Positions 41,980 to 50,912 of a DNA stretch of 64,000 nt are shown in pieces (the stretch's first letter is position 1; every line of letters begins with the position of its first letter). Made by a program: the position numbers and the translations under genes. The notes under the pieces are model-generated. The model was not told where the DNA came from and made no database searches. It saw only the letters and a program-made list of their open reading frames with translations. The stretch comes from Massilia sp. Root335 (lineage in GTDB: Bacteria; Pseudomonadota; Gammaproteobacteria; Burkholderiales; Burkholderiaceae_D), in the NCBI RefSeq assembly GCF_001425685.1, contig NZ_LMCY01000037.1:1422-65421 (forward strand), read 5' to 3'.

Positions 41980-43581
41980 TCACTTGACGAGCGGCGGCGT
42001 CTCGAAGGTGTGAAACGGCGCCGGGCTCGGCACGGTCCATTCGAGGCCTTCCGCTCCCTCCCAGGGCTTGGGCGGCGCGGGCGGCCCGCCGCGGACGTTC
42101 GGGATCACGACCCGGAACAGCCAGTACACCTGGGAGAGCCCGAACAGGAAGGCGCCGGCCGACGTCAGGGCGTGGAAGTCGGTGAACTGGACGGGATAGT
42201 CGGCATAGCGGCGCGGCATGCCGGCCAGCCCGAGGAAATGCATCGGGAAGAAGGTCACGTTGACCCAGACGAGCGAGTTCCAGAAATGGAATCGTCCCCG
42301 CCGTTCGTCGATCATGTGTCCCGTCCATTTCGGCGCCCAATAGTAATAGCCGGCGAACAGGGCGAACAGCGACCCCGCCACCAGCACATAATGGAAGTGC
42401 GCGACCACGTAGTAAGTATCCTGCATCTGGATGTCGACGGGCGCCACGGAGAGGATGAGCCCCGTGAAGCCGCCGATCGTGAAGACCCAGATGAAGCCGA
42501 CGGCGAACAGCATCGGCGTTTCGAAACTGAGCGAGCCCTTCCACATCGTCGCGACCCAGTTGAACACCTTGACGCCGGTCGGTACGGCCACGAGCATCGT
42601 CGCGTACATGAAGAACAGCTGGCCGGTGACGGGCATGCCGGTCGTGAACATGTGGTGCGCCCACACGATGAACGAGATGATGGCGATGGCGGCCGTGGCG
42701 TACACCATCGACGCATAGCCGAACAGGGGCTTGCGCGCGAACGCGGGAATCACCTGGGAGATGATGCCGAAGCCGGGCAGGATCATGATGTAGACCTCGG
42801 GGTGGCCGAAGAACCAGAAGACGTGCTGGAACATGACGGGGTCGCCGCCGCCGGCCGCGTTGAAGAAGGTGGTGCCGAAATGGCGGTCGGTGAGGATCAT
42901 CGTGACGGCCGTCGCCAGCACGGGCATCACGGCGATCAGGAGGTAGGCCGTGATCAGCCAGGTCCAGCAGAACATCGGCATCTTCATCAGCGACATGCCG
43001 GGCGCGCGCAGGTTCAGGATCGTCGTCACGATGTTGATGGCGCCCATGATGGACGACACGCCCATCAGGTGGACGGCGAAGATGGTCATGTCCATGCCGG
43101 GGCCCATCTGGACCGACAGCGGCGGGTACATCGTCCATCCGGACGCGGGCGCGCCGCCGGGCACGAAGAAGGCGCCGAGCAGCAGCAGGGCGGCGGGCGC
43201 CAGCAGCCAGAACGAGAAATTGTTCATGCGGGCGAACGCCATGTCGGCCGCGCCCACCTGCAGCGGCACCATCCAGTTGGCGAAGCCGACGAAGGCGGGC
43301 ATGATGGCGCCGAAGATCATCACGAGGCCGTGCAGGGTGACGAACTGGTTGTACAGTTCGGGCTCGAAGAACTGGATGCCGGGCTGGAACAGCTCGAGGC
43401 GGATCAGCAGCGCCAGCACCCCGCCGGCCATGAACATGACGAGCGCGAACCAGAGGTACAGGGTGCCGATGTCCTTGTGATTCGTGGCGAGCAGCCAGCG
43501 GCGCCAGCCGTGGGGGTGGACGTGCGCGCCGGCATGGGTGCCGCCGGGGGCGAAATCGGAACTGCCGGCCGTGGTGGGCAT
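41980..43581 (-). CDS. ctaD: Cytochrome c oxidase subunit I
   Basis: A 533-residue haem-copper oxidase catalytic subunit with twelve helices. Visible signatures are HPEVYIMILPGFG (CuB histidine, cross-linked tyrosine and the D-channel glutamate of A1-type enzymes), WAHHMFTTG, the K-channel lysine in PTGVKVFNW, and AHFHYVL for the haem histidines. GGAGG lies before the ATG at 43581; an in-frame extension to 45108 overlaps the Hsp70 gene and is rejected. No subunit II or III gene adjoins it in this window, so it either pairs with subunits encoded elsewhere or is an accessory copy. Confidence 0.93.
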   Translation of the reverse strand: MPTTAGSSDFAPGGTHAGAHVHPHGWRRWLLATNHKDIGTLYLWFALVMFMAGGVLALLIRLELFQPGIQFFEPELYNQFVTLHGLVMIFGAIMPAFVGFANWMVPLQVGAADMAFARMNNFSFWLLAPAALLLLGAFFVPGGAPASGWTMYPPLSVQMGPGMDMTIFAVHLMGVSSIMGAINIVTTILNLRAPGMSLMKMPMFCWTWLITAYLLIAVMPVLATAVTMILTDRHFGTTFFNAAGGGDPVMFQHVFWFFGHPEVYIMILPGFGIISQVIPAFARKPLFGYASMVYATAAIAIISFIVWAHHMFTTGMPVTGQLFFMYATMLVAVPTGVKVFNWVATMWKGSLSFETPMLFAVGFIWVFTIGGFTGLILSVAPVDIQMQDTYYVVAHFHYVLVAGSLFALFAGYYYWAPKWTGHMIDERRGRFHFWNSLVWVNVTFFPMHFLGLAGMPRRYADYPVQFTDFHALTSAGAFLFGLSQVYWLFRVVIPNVRGGPPAPPKPWEGAEGLEWTVPSPAPFHTFETPPLVK

Positions 43582-43740
43582 GGGTCCTCCGTGTCGGGTT
43601 GGCGCCGGCGCGCGCAGCGCAGTGGTCTGCATGAGACAACCCGGCCCGGCGTTGGTTCCATGCCAATGCGCGAGCCGGCCACAGGTGCCGCGCCGGCCGG
43701 AATCTGGTAACATTCCGCCCCTTTTCATCGAAAGACTTCC

Positions 43741-44991
43741 ATGGCGAACGCTTGCGGCGTCGATTTCGGCACGTCCAACTCCACAGTCGGCTGGGTGCGG
43801 CCCGGCCAGCCCACGCTGCTGCCCCTCGAGGACGGCAAGTCCACCCTGCCGTCCGTCGTGTTCTTCAATGCCGACGACGAGCAGGTGCGCTATGGCCGTG
43901 CGGCGCTGGCGGACTACCTGGAAGGCTACGAGGGGCGCCTGATGCGGTCGCTGAAGAGCCTGCTGGGCACGAGCCTGATGGAAGGCCAGACGGAGGTGGC
44001 GGGCCGTTCGTTGCCGTTCCGTCAACTGCTGGGCCACTTCATCGGCGAGGTCAAGCGGCGCGCCGAGCGCGAGGCGGGGCGCGCCTTCGACTGCGCCGTA
44101 TTCGGCCGGCCCGTGTATTTCGTCGACGACGATCCCGACGCGGACCGCCTGGCCGAGGACACGCTGGCCGACATCGCCCGTTCCGTGGGTTTCCGCGACA
44201 TCGGCTTCCAGTACGAACCGATCGCCGCCGCGTTCGACTACGAATCCCGCATCGGGCGCGAGGAACTGGTGCTGATCGCCGACATCGGCGGCGGCACGTC
44301 CGACTTTTCGCTCGTGCGCCTGGGGCCGGCGCGCACCAGCCGCACCGACCGCCGCGACGACATCCTCGCCACGGGCGGCGTGCACATCGGCGGCACCGAC
44401 TTCGACAAATACCTCAGCCTGGCCGCCGTCATGCCGCTGCTGGGCCACGGCAGCGCGCTGCTGTCGGGCGCCGCCGTGCCGTCGAGCTATTACTTCAACC
44501 TGGCGACGTGGCATACGATCAACCAGGCCTATACGCGCAAGAGCATCGTGCAGCTGGCCGACCTCGTGCGCGACGCGGCCGAGCCGGACAAGCTCAAGCG
44601 GCTGCAGCGCCTGATCGACGAGCGCGCCGGCCACTGGCTGGCGATGCGCGTGGAGGAGGCGAAGATCGCCCTGTCGGACACGCCGGAGGTCGACCTCGAC
44701 CTCGACCGGCTCGCCCCGCCCGAGGTGCTGCGCGTGGGGCGCGACCTGTTCACGGCGTCGATCGGCGGCATGATCGACAGCGTGGGCGCGACGGTGCAGC
44801 GGCTGCTCGACGAAGCCGGGATCGCGCCGGAGCGCGTCGACACCGTGTTCTTCACGGGCGGCTCCAGCGGCGTGGCGAGCCTGCGCGAGCGGATCGCCGC
44901 CACCGTCCCCGATGCGCGCCGCGTCGAGGGCGACCTGTTCGGCAGCATCGGCGCCGGCCTGGCCATCGACGCCGCCCGCAAGTTCGGCTGA
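43741..44991 (+). CDS. YegD-like Hsp70 family protein
   Basis: A 416-residue ATPase with the actin/Hsp70 fold but no C-terminal substrate-binding domain. It has phosphate-1 motif DFGTSNSTVGW near the start, phosphate-2 ADIGGGTSDFS near 180-190 and an adenosine motif FTGGSSGV near 375. These features match E. coli YegD, an uncharacterised chaperone-like protein. The ATG directly follows an A/T-rich stretch at 43726-43740. It is divergent from ctaD and 22 bp upstream of the exonuclease gene. Confidence 0.88.
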   Translation: MANACGVDFGTSNSTVGWVRPGQPTLLPLEDGKSTLPSVVFFNADDEQVRYGRAALADYLEGYEGRLMRSLKSLLGTSLMEGQTEVAGRSLPFRQLLGHFIGEVKRRAEREAGRAFDCAVFGRPVYFVDDDPDADRLAEDTLADIARSVGFRDIGFQYEPIAAAFDYESRIGREELVLIADIGGGTSDFSLVRLGPARTSRTDRRDDILATGGVHIGGTDFDKYLSLAAVMPLLGHGSALLSGAAVPSSYYFNLATWHTINQAYTRKSIVQLADLVRDAAEPDKLKRLQRLIDERAGHWLAMRVEEAKIALSDTPEVDLDLDRLAPPEVLRVGRDLFTASIGGMIDSVGATVQRLLDEAGIAPERVDTVFFTGGSSGVASLRERIAATVPDARRVEGDLFGSIGAGLAIDAARKFG

Positions 44992-45013
44992 TTTCAAACG
45001 GAAAGGAAGCACC

Positions 45014-45649
45014 TTGTTCGAACGCCCCATCGTCATGCTCGACTTCGAGACCACCGGCCTGTCGCCCGACGGCGGCGACCGCATCACGGAAGTGGCGGCC
45101 CTGCGCATCGCGGACGGCCAGGTCGTCGAGCGCTACGTCTCGCTCGTGAATTGCGGCGTGCGCGTGCCGTCGTTCATCACCCAGCTCACGGGCATCACGC
45201 AGGCGATGGTCGACGGCGCGCCGCCGGCGGCCGAGGTCGTGCCGGCGCTCATCGACTTCATCGGCGGCGACGTCCTGGCCGCGCACAATGCCAGCTTCGA
45301 CGAAAAATTCCTCAAGGCCGAGGGCGCGATGCTGGGCCACGGCTGCCGTCACGGCGGCCTCGTGTGCTCGCTGAAGCTGTCGCGCCGCGTGTTCCCGGGC
45401 CTGCCGAGCTACAAGCTGGGCCAGCTGGCGCATGCGCTCGGCATCGCGTTCAACAGCCGCGCCCACCGCGCCGAGGCCGACGCCGAAGTCGCGGCCAGGC
45501 TGCTGCTGCACATCGGCCGCCACCTGGGCGACGCCTACGGCCTGCGCGCAGTCGATCCGGACCTGCTGGTGTCGCTCAACCGGGTTGCCGCGGCGAAGGT
45601 CGGCGCCTTCATGGGCGTGTACGCGGCCGGGCGGCGCGTGCCGGCCTGA
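45014..45649 (+). CDS. DnaQ-like 3'-5' exonuclease
   Basis: A 211-residue DEDDh exonuclease. Exo I is DFETTGLSP (Asp10, Glu12), Exo II is AAHNASFDEKFL and Exo III is HRAEADA, all intact. It resembles the proofreading epsilon subunit and the PolC/DinG-type exonuclease domain but is a stand-alone protein. The start is TTG at 45014, preceded by AAGGAAG; the in-frame ATG at 44912 lies inside the Hsp70 gene. Likely co-transcribed with it. Confidence 0.85.
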   Translation: MFERPIVMLDFETTGLSPDGGDRITEVAALRIADGQVVERYVSLVNCGVRVPSFITQLTGITQAMVDGAPPAAEVVPALIDFIGGDVLAAHNASFDEKFLKAEGAMLGHGCRHGGLVCSLKLSRRVFPGLPSYKLGQLAHALGIAFNSRAHRAEADAEVAARLLLHIGRHLGDAYGLRAVDPDLLVSLNRVAAAKVGAFMGVYAAGRRVPA

Positions 45650-45898
45650 GCGGCGGCATCCGCCCGCATTATTTCCTGCAGTTAGCACGTCTTCGTAGCG
45701 TGCCACTGGACTTGTCGGCCGACCCGTCGCGCCGACGTCGTTTTCGCGCCCGTCCATCCCCTTCACGTTGGCGCAAGTCAAATCCATGATGCATCGCATC
45801 ATTACACTTTTGGCAATTCTTTGACTCCCTGCGTGGGCGGCCGGATTGCCGGCGGCGCGCGCGCGGGGCCGGCCACGCTTGCCGTCAGGAGCAACCGC

Positions 45899-47344
45899 AT
45901 GCACAGTCACGAGTCCCTTCCGCGCGCCGGCGCGCTCGCCTGGTACGCCCGCGCCGCCGCGCGCGGGAACCCCTATGCGCAGTTCAATCTCGGCATGATG
46001 TACAAGGATGGCGACGGCGCGCCGCAGGACGACGTCGCGGCCTGCCGGTGGCTGGAGCGGGCCGCCCGCAAGGGTCTCGTGTTCGCCCAGAACCACCTGG
46101 GCAGCATGTATTTCCAGGGGCGTGGCGTGGCGCAGTCCGACCACGAGGCGGCGTACTGGTTCCGCCTGGCCGCCGCCCAGGGCGACGCGTCGGCGCAGCA
46201 GAACCTCGGCGACCTGTACCGGACCGGGCGGGGCGTGCCGCGCGATCCGGCCCTGGCCGTCGCCTGGTATTACAAGGCGGCCGAGCAGGAACTGCCCAGT
46301 GCCCAGCGGCTGCTCGCCGCCTGCTACCTGGACGGCGAAGGCGTCGCGCGCAGCCAGCCGCTCGCGATGGCGTGGTTCCGCAAGGCGGCGCTGCTGGACG
46401 ATGCCGAGGCCGAGGTCTGCCTCGGCCTGATGTACCGGCGCGGGCAGGGCGTGGCGCCGAGCGAGCCGGAGGCGCTGTACTGGTTCCGGCGCGCCGCCGC
46501 GCGCGGCCATGCGCCCGCGCAGCGGCTGCTGGGCCTGTCGTACCTGGCGGGACGCGGCGCGCCGGCCGACACGCTGGGCGCGCAGGCATGGCTCGAATGC
46601 GCGGCCGAGCAGGGCGATGCGGAAGCGCAGTTCAGCCTCGCCCAGTTGCTGGGTGCGGCCGATGCCGACGCCCTCGCCGGCGCGCACGGCAAGGGCGCCG
46701 GGGCCGCGCACGGTGCGCACGGTGCGCCCCGGGACGGCGCGGCGCTGGCCTGGACGCTGGCGGCGGCCGAGCAGGGGCACGTGCCGGCCCAGGTCAACCT
46801 CGGCCACCGGTACGCCTACGGGCGGGGCGTCGCGCCCGACCCCGAGCGGGCGCTGTACTGGTACCGGCGCGCGGCCGAGCAGGGCGCCGCCAAGGCCCAG
46901 TTCACGCTCGGCGTGATGTATGCGAACGGGCAGGGCGTGCGGCGCGACGAGGCGCAGGCAGCCGAATGGTACCGCCGCGCGGCCGAGCAGGGCGACGCGA
47001 GCGCCCAGAACAACCTCGGTGTCATGCTCGCGAACGGGCAGGGGGTGCCGCAGGACGACGAGCAGGCCGTGTACTGGTATCGCCTGGCGGCCGAGCAGGG
47101 CCATGCGCTGGCGCAATACAACCTGGGCGGTATGTACAGCAGCGGCCGCGGCGTCGCGCGCGACACCGTGCGCTCCTATATGTGGATGTTGCTGGCGGCG
47201 GATGCCGGCGACGCGGCCGCCAGCGCCGGCAAGGCCATCGTCGCGCGCCGCCTGTCGCAGGAGCAGATCGAGAGCGCGATCGACATGCGGCGCCAGTGGC
47301 GGGACGCCCGGCTGTACGCGGGGCCGGAGCGGCGCGCCGCGTGA
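45899..47344 (+). CDS. Sel1-like repeat protein
   Basis: A 481-residue protein made almost wholly of about eleven to twelve 36-residue Sel1-like (TPR-related) repeats of the form A-x-x-x-Y-x-x-A-A-x-Q-G-x-A-x-A-Q-x-N-L-G-x-x-Y-x-x-G-x-G-V. There is no signal peptide, so a cytosolic scaffold role is suggested. The repeat near 250-270 is interrupted by an Ala/Gly/His-rich insert. AGGAG lies seven bases before the ATG at 45899. The 249 bp upstream hold a 7-bp inverted repeat (45786-45802) but no certain promoter. Confidence 0.88.
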   Translation: MHSHESLPRAGALAWYARAAARGNPYAQFNLGMMYKDGDGAPQDDVAACRWLERAARKGLVFAQNHLGSMYFQGRGVAQSDHEAAYWFRLAAAQGDASAQQNLGDLYRTGRGVPRDPALAVAWYYKAAEQELPSAQRLLAACYLDGEGVARSQPLAMAWFRKAALLDDAEAEVCLGLMYRRGQGVAPSEPEALYWFRRAAARGHAPAQRLLGLSYLAGRGAPADTLGAQAWLECAAEQGDAEAQFSLAQLLGAADADALAGAHGKGAGAAHGAHGAPRDGAALAWTLAAAEQGHVPAQVNLGHRYAYGRGVAPDPERALYWYRRAAEQGAAKAQFTLGVMYANGQGVRRDEAQAAEWYRRAAEQGDASAQNNLGVMLANGQGVPQDDEQAVYWYRLAAEQGHALAQYNLGGMYSSGRGVARDTVRSYMWMLLAADAGDAAASAGKAIVARRLSQEQIESAIDMRRQWRDARLYAGPERRAA

Positions 47345-47517
47345 CCGCGGCGCGGCGGGATATAAGCCGTGGTGATCCCGGTTGTTGCCGGCCGTGATAT
47401 GGCCGTGGGTGAGAAATCAGGAAAACGTATTGCGGAGATCGGAAATGGAAATTGGATTTATATCTGGCGTCGCCGTAAACTGCAATCATCACTGAACGAA
47501 TCGACGACGGAGTTGAC

Positions 47518-47667
47518 ATGAACGCCTACACCACGAACACGACCACGAGCCGGATCGCCACCGAGAGCACCATTGCCCGCCTGTTCCGCGCGTTCTGCGT
47601 GGAAGCGCGCCGTGCGATCGAAATCGTCGGGGCGGCCTACCAGAACGGCCTGCAGCCGCCGCTGTAA
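47518..47667 (+). CDS. 49-aa small protein
   Basis: A short gene not obvious from length alone. ATG at 47518 has GGAG five bases upstream, the frame codes for 49 residues with a Thr-rich start (MNAYTTNTTTSRIATEST) and an amphipathic helix IARLFRAFCVEARRAIEIVGAAY, and a strong terminator follows 29 bp after the stop codon. The helix suggests membrane or protein association. No family was recognised. Codon use (GCG, CGC, CTG rich) fits the genome. Confidence 0.6.
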   Translation: MNAYTTNTTTSRIATESTIARLFRAFCVEARRAIEIVGAAYQNGLQPPL

Positions 47668-47696
47668 GCCTGCGCACCGCGCACCGTGCAAGACGA

Positions 47697-47720
47697 CCCC
47701 CGCCCCGAGCGGGGGTTTTT
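47697..47720 (+). terminator. Rho-independent terminator after the small-protein gene
   Basis: CCCCCGC (47697-47703), loop CCCGA and GCGGGGG (47709-47715) are followed by five T residues. It also lies 12 bp beyond the stop codon of the converging regulator gene. Confidence 0.85.
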
Positions 47721-47732
47721 GTTTGCCGGTTC

Positions 47733-48308
47733 CTAACGGTGCACGACCACCAGCAACGCCTTCGCCTCGGTCTTCCCGGCATTCCGGATGACATGATTCT
47801 GGTCGGCCGGATAACGCGCCGTCGCGCCGTGCTTGATTTTTCGCTTCTCGGTCCCGACCTCCAGTTCCACCGTCCCAGTTACCACAGTCAAGTGCTCGTT
47901 CGTACCCGGATCGTGGGCCTGCGATGCCAGTTCGCCGCCCGGCTGCAACGTCAGCTCATACCATTCGTACTTGCCGGCAAGGTCCATCGGTCCCAGGATG
48001 CGCAGCGAGTAGCCCGCGTGGCTGCCGGGCAGGGTGGGGATCTCGTGGGCGTCGACGACACGGATCAGGTCGACGGCGCGCACCTCGGACGACAGCAGTT
48101 CGCCGATCTGCACGCCGAGCGCATTGGCCAGGCGCCACGTGATGGCGATGGTGGGGTTGGCCTTTTCGCGTTCGATCTGCGACAGCATCGATTTGGAGAC
48201 GCCGGCGATGCGCGACAGGTCTTCCAGGGTAAGGCCGCGCGCGAGGCGCATGCGCTGCAGGGTGGCCCCGACTTCGGGAGGGGCGCTGGTGGTGACCGTT
48301 TTGTTCAT
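47733..48308 (-). CDS. XRE-family regulator with C-terminal cupin
   Basis: A 191-residue transcription factor. Residues about 12-68 form an XRE helix-turn-helix (LARGLTLEDLSRIAGVSKSMLSQIEREKANPTIAITWRLA). Residues about 110-190 form a cupin beta-barrel with ELTLQPGGELASQAHDPGTNEHLTVVTG. This architecture (as in PuuR) senses small metabolites. The gene is divergent from kbl, and three TTC-N8-GAA dyads lie between them, so it probably controls the threonine-to-glycine pathway and itself. Confidence 0.88.
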   Translation of the reverse strand: MNKTVTTSAPPEVGATLQRMRLARGLTLEDLSRIAGVSKSMLSQIEREKANPTIAITWRLANALGVQIGELLSSEVRAVDLIRVVDAHEIPTLPGSHAGYSLRILGPMDLAGKYEWYELTLQPGGELASQAHDPGTNEHLTVVTGTVELEVGTEKRKIKHGATARYPADQNHVIRNAGKTEAKALLVVVHR

Positions 48309-48345
48309 GGAGCTTGCTTGCCAAGTTCAATGGCCGGGAGTAATA

Positions 48346-48397
48346 TTCAATATATTGAAATTCTGTTCGAAATATAGAACAAGTTCCATACATCGAA
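48346..48397. promoter_or_regulatory. Three TTC-N8-GAA operator dyads
   Basis: Three sites with identical geometry lie in the divergent interval: TTCAATATATTGAA (48346-48359), TTCGAAATATAGAA (48366-48379) and TTCCATACATCGAA (48384-48397). Centres are 20 and 18 bp apart, close to two helical turns, so dimers could bind on one face. The first is a perfect palindrome. The likely ligand is the XRE-cupin regulator. Confidence 0.7.
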
Positions 48398-48442
48398 CGA
48401 ATCCACACTATACCATTCGCCAACCGACAAGGACGAGGAAAC

Positions 48443-49648
48443 ATGAGCGACCCAGCATTCTATAGCGGCCTGCAGCAGAAACTCGACACGCTCAAGACCG
48501 AAGGCCTGTTCAAGCCCGAACGCGTGCTCGCATCGCGCCAGGGCGCCGAAGTGGTCGCCGCGGACGGCCGCACGCTGATCAATATGTGCGCCAACAACTA
48601 CCTCGGCCTGTCGGGCGACCCGGACACGCAAAAGGCGGCCGAGGCGGCACTGCAGAAATACGGCTACGGCCTGTCGTCCGTGCGCTTCATCTGCGGCACG
48701 CAGACGGTGCACAAGGAGCTGGAGAAGAAGCTGTCCGAATTCCTCGGCACGGAAGACACGATCCTGTACGCCGCCGCCTTCGACGCCAACGGCGGGGTGT
48801 TCGAGCCGCTGTTCGACGAGAACGACGCCATCATCTCGGACGCGCTGAACCACGCGTCGATCATCGACGGCGTCCGCCTGTGCAAGGCCGCACGCTACCG
48901 CTATGCCAACAACGACATGGCGGACCTGGAAACGCAGCTGCAGGCCGCGACGAGCGCCGGCAAGCGCCACAAGATCATCGTCACGGACGGCGTGTTCTCG
49001 ATGGACGGCACGATCGCGCAGCTGGACCGGATCGTCGAACTGGCGCAGAAATACGGCGCGCTGACGATGATCGACGAATCGCACGCGTCGGGCTTCATGG
49101 GCCGGACGGGCCGCGGCACGCACGAGCACTGCGGCGTGATCGGCAAGATCGACATCATCACGGGCACGCTCGGCAAGGCGCTGGGCGGCGCGATGGGCGG
49201 CTTCACTTCCGGCCGCCGCGAAGTCATCGAGACGCTGCGCCAGAAATCCCGGCCCTACCTGTTCTCGAACACGCTGGCGCCGATGATCGCCGGCGCCTCG
49301 CTGGCCGTGCTGGAGCGCATCGGCAAGTCGACCGAACTGCGCGACCGCCTGCATGAAAACACCGCATACTTCCGCCGCGAGATCGAGCGCATCGGCTTCA
49401 CGATCAAGCCGGGCACGCACCCGGTGGTGCCGGTGATGCTGTTCGACGCGCCGGTGGCGCAGAAATTCGCGGCGCGCATGTTCGAACTGGGCGTGCTGCT
49501 GTCGGGCTTCTTCTACCCGGTGGTGCCGATGGGCCAGGCGCGCGTGCGCGTGCAGCTGTCGGCCGCGCACACCCGCGAGCAGCTCGACAAGGTGCTGGCC
49601 GCCTTCGAGCAGGCCGGGCGCGAACTGGGCATCATCAAGGCCGCGTGA
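48443..49648 (+). CDS. kbl: Glycine C-acetyltransferase (2-amino-3-ketobutyrate CoA ligase)
   Basis: A 401-residue PLP enzyme of the alpha-oxoamine synthase family. It cleaves 2-amino-3-oxobutyrate with CoA into glycine and acetyl-CoA. The PLP lysine is Lys245 in TGTLGKALGGAMGG. ANNYLGLSGDP, DALNHASIIDG and IDESHASGFMG are typical of Kbl. The ribosome site GAGGA lies upstream. It is followed by the threonine dehydrogenase gene, completing the pathway. Confidence 0.96.
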   Translation: MSDPAFYSGLQQKLDTLKTEGLFKPERVLASRQGAEVVAADGRTLINMCANNYLGLSGDPDTQKAAEAALQKYGYGLSSVRFICGTQTVHKELEKKLSEFLGTEDTILYAAAFDANGGVFEPLFDENDAIISDALNHASIIDGVRLCKAARYRYANNDMADLETQLQAATSAGKRHKIIVTDGVFSMDGTIAQLDRIVELAQKYGALTMIDESHASGFMGRTGRGTHEHCGVIGKIDIITGTLGKALGGAMGGFTSGRREVIETLRQKSRPYLFSNTLAPMIAGASLAVLERIGKSTELRDRLHENTAYFRREIERIGFTIKPGTHPVVPVMLFDAPVAQKFAARMFELGVLLSGFFYPVVPMGQARVRVQLSAAHTREQLDKVLAAFEQAGRELGIIKAA

Positions 49649-49746
49649 GCGGCGGACGGGATCACCGATCGGCCGGACGGCGCCGCCCACGAAGCGGCGC
49701 GCCGGAAACAGGCTCACGAAGCCGCAAAAGAGCAAGGACAACAAGC

Positions 49747-50709
49747 ATGGAACGCATCCTCATCATCGGCGCCAACGGCCAGATCGGCAGTGAACTGGTG
49801 ACCGCCCTCGCGCAGCAGCATGGCGCGGCCAACGTGATCGCCGCCGACATCGGCACCGACAACGTGTACGGCGCGGCGCGCTACGTGCGCGTCGACGTGC
49901 TCGACCAGGACGCGGTGGCGCGGCTGATCGCCGACGAAGGCGTCACCCAGGTCTACCAGCTGGCGGCGCTGCTGTCGGCGACGGGCGAGAAGGCGCCGTT
50001 GAAGGCATGGAAGCTGAACATGGACGGCCTGCTGAACATCCTCGAGATCGCGCGCGAGCGGGGCGACGCGGGCAAGCCGCTGAAGGTGTTCTGGCCGTCG
50101 TCGATCGCCGCGTTCGGCCCGAACACGCCGGCCGAGTCCACGCCGCAGTACGCGGTCATGGACCCGACGTCGATCTACGGCATCAGCAAGCTGGCGGGCG
50201 AGCGCCTGTGCGAGTACTACCACGCGAAATACGGCGTCGACGTGCGCAGCATCCGCTACCCCGGCATCATCAGCTACAAGTCGCCGCCGGGCGGCGGCAC
50301 GACCGACTACGCGATCGCGATCTTCCACGCGGCGCTGCGCGGCGAGACCTATGACTGCTTCCTCGGCCCGGAAACGACGCTGCCGATGGTCTACATGCCG
50401 GACGCGATCCGCGCCACCGTCGAGCTGATGGACGCGCCCGCGGAGCAGGTCGCGATCCGCTCCTCGTACAACGTGGCGGGCGTCTCCTTCAATCCGCGCG
50501 AACTGGCGGCGGCGATCCAGAAGAAGGTGCCCGCGTTCCGTATCGCGTACAAGCCGGACAGCCGCCAGCAGATCGCCGATTCCTGGCCGAAGAGCCTCGA
50601 CGACAGCCGCGCGAGTGCGGACTGGGGCTGGCAGGCGCGCATCGGCGTCGACGAGATGGTCGCGGACATGCTGGCCAACGTCGACGTGGGCATGAGCAAG
50701 GCGGCCTGA
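49747..50709 (+). CDS. L-threonine 3-dehydrogenase, SDR type
   Basis: A 320-residue NAD-dependent enzyme of the extended SDR family, with nucleotide motif GANGQIGSEL near the start and catalytic Tyr-x3-Lys in YGISKLAGERL (about 140-150). The segments RYPGIISYKSPPGGGTTDYAI and LPMVYMPDAIRAT distinguish SDR-type threonine dehydrogenases from sugar epimerases. It oxidises threonine to 2-amino-3-oxobutyrate, the substrate of the kbl product. AAGGA precedes the ATG at 49747. Confidence 0.88.
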   Translation: MERILIIGANGQIGSELVTALAQQHGAANVIAADIGTDNVYGAARYVRVDVLDQDAVARLIADEGVTQVYQLAALLSATGEKAPLKAWKLNMDGLLNILEIARERGDAGKPLKVFWPSSIAAFGPNTPAESTPQYAVMDPTSIYGISKLAGERLCEYYHAKYGVDVRSIRYPGIISYKSPPGGGTTDYAIAIFHAALRGETYDCFLGPETTLPMVYMPDAIRATVELMDAPAEQVAIRSSYNVAGVSFNPRELAAAIQKKVPAFRIAYKPDSRQQIADSWPKSLDDSRASADWGWQARIGVDEMVADMLANVDVGMSKAA

Positions 50710-50763
50710 TTTCCGAATGAAAGCGCTGCGCGCATTCACCACAAGTGGAACGCGTGGAAAGAC

Positions 50764-50848
50764 CGTCGTTCCCGCGCAGGCGGGAATCTGATTTCCAGCC
50801 GCAGCGGCAACGCACGCAGGATTGGGTTCCCGCCACCGCGGGAACGAC
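50764..50848. repeat. REP-like inverted repeat
   Basis: GTCGTTCCCGCGCAGGCGGGAA at the left and a near-inverse copy ending CGCGGGAACGAC at the right enclose about 35 bp. The same unit recurs in the array at 55764-56045, so it is a dispersed genomic element. It lies between tdh and sdaA and may stabilise or end transcripts. Confidence 0.8.
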
Positions 50849-50912
50849 GTAGTGGGGCGGTGTCCACGAAACGCCGATCAGCCCATCAACAAGTAAAACC
50901 AGGAGACAGCTC

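Noticed and set aside
43582..45108. In-frame N-terminal extension of ctaD
   Set aside because: It would overlap the whole Hsp70 gene antisense; the ATG at 43581 has GGAGG and matches family length.
45786..45802. Inverted repeat ATGATGC-ATC-GCATCAT before the Sel1-repeat gene
   Set aside because: Short arms and no promoter nearby; could be an operator but nothing in the window links a regulator to it.
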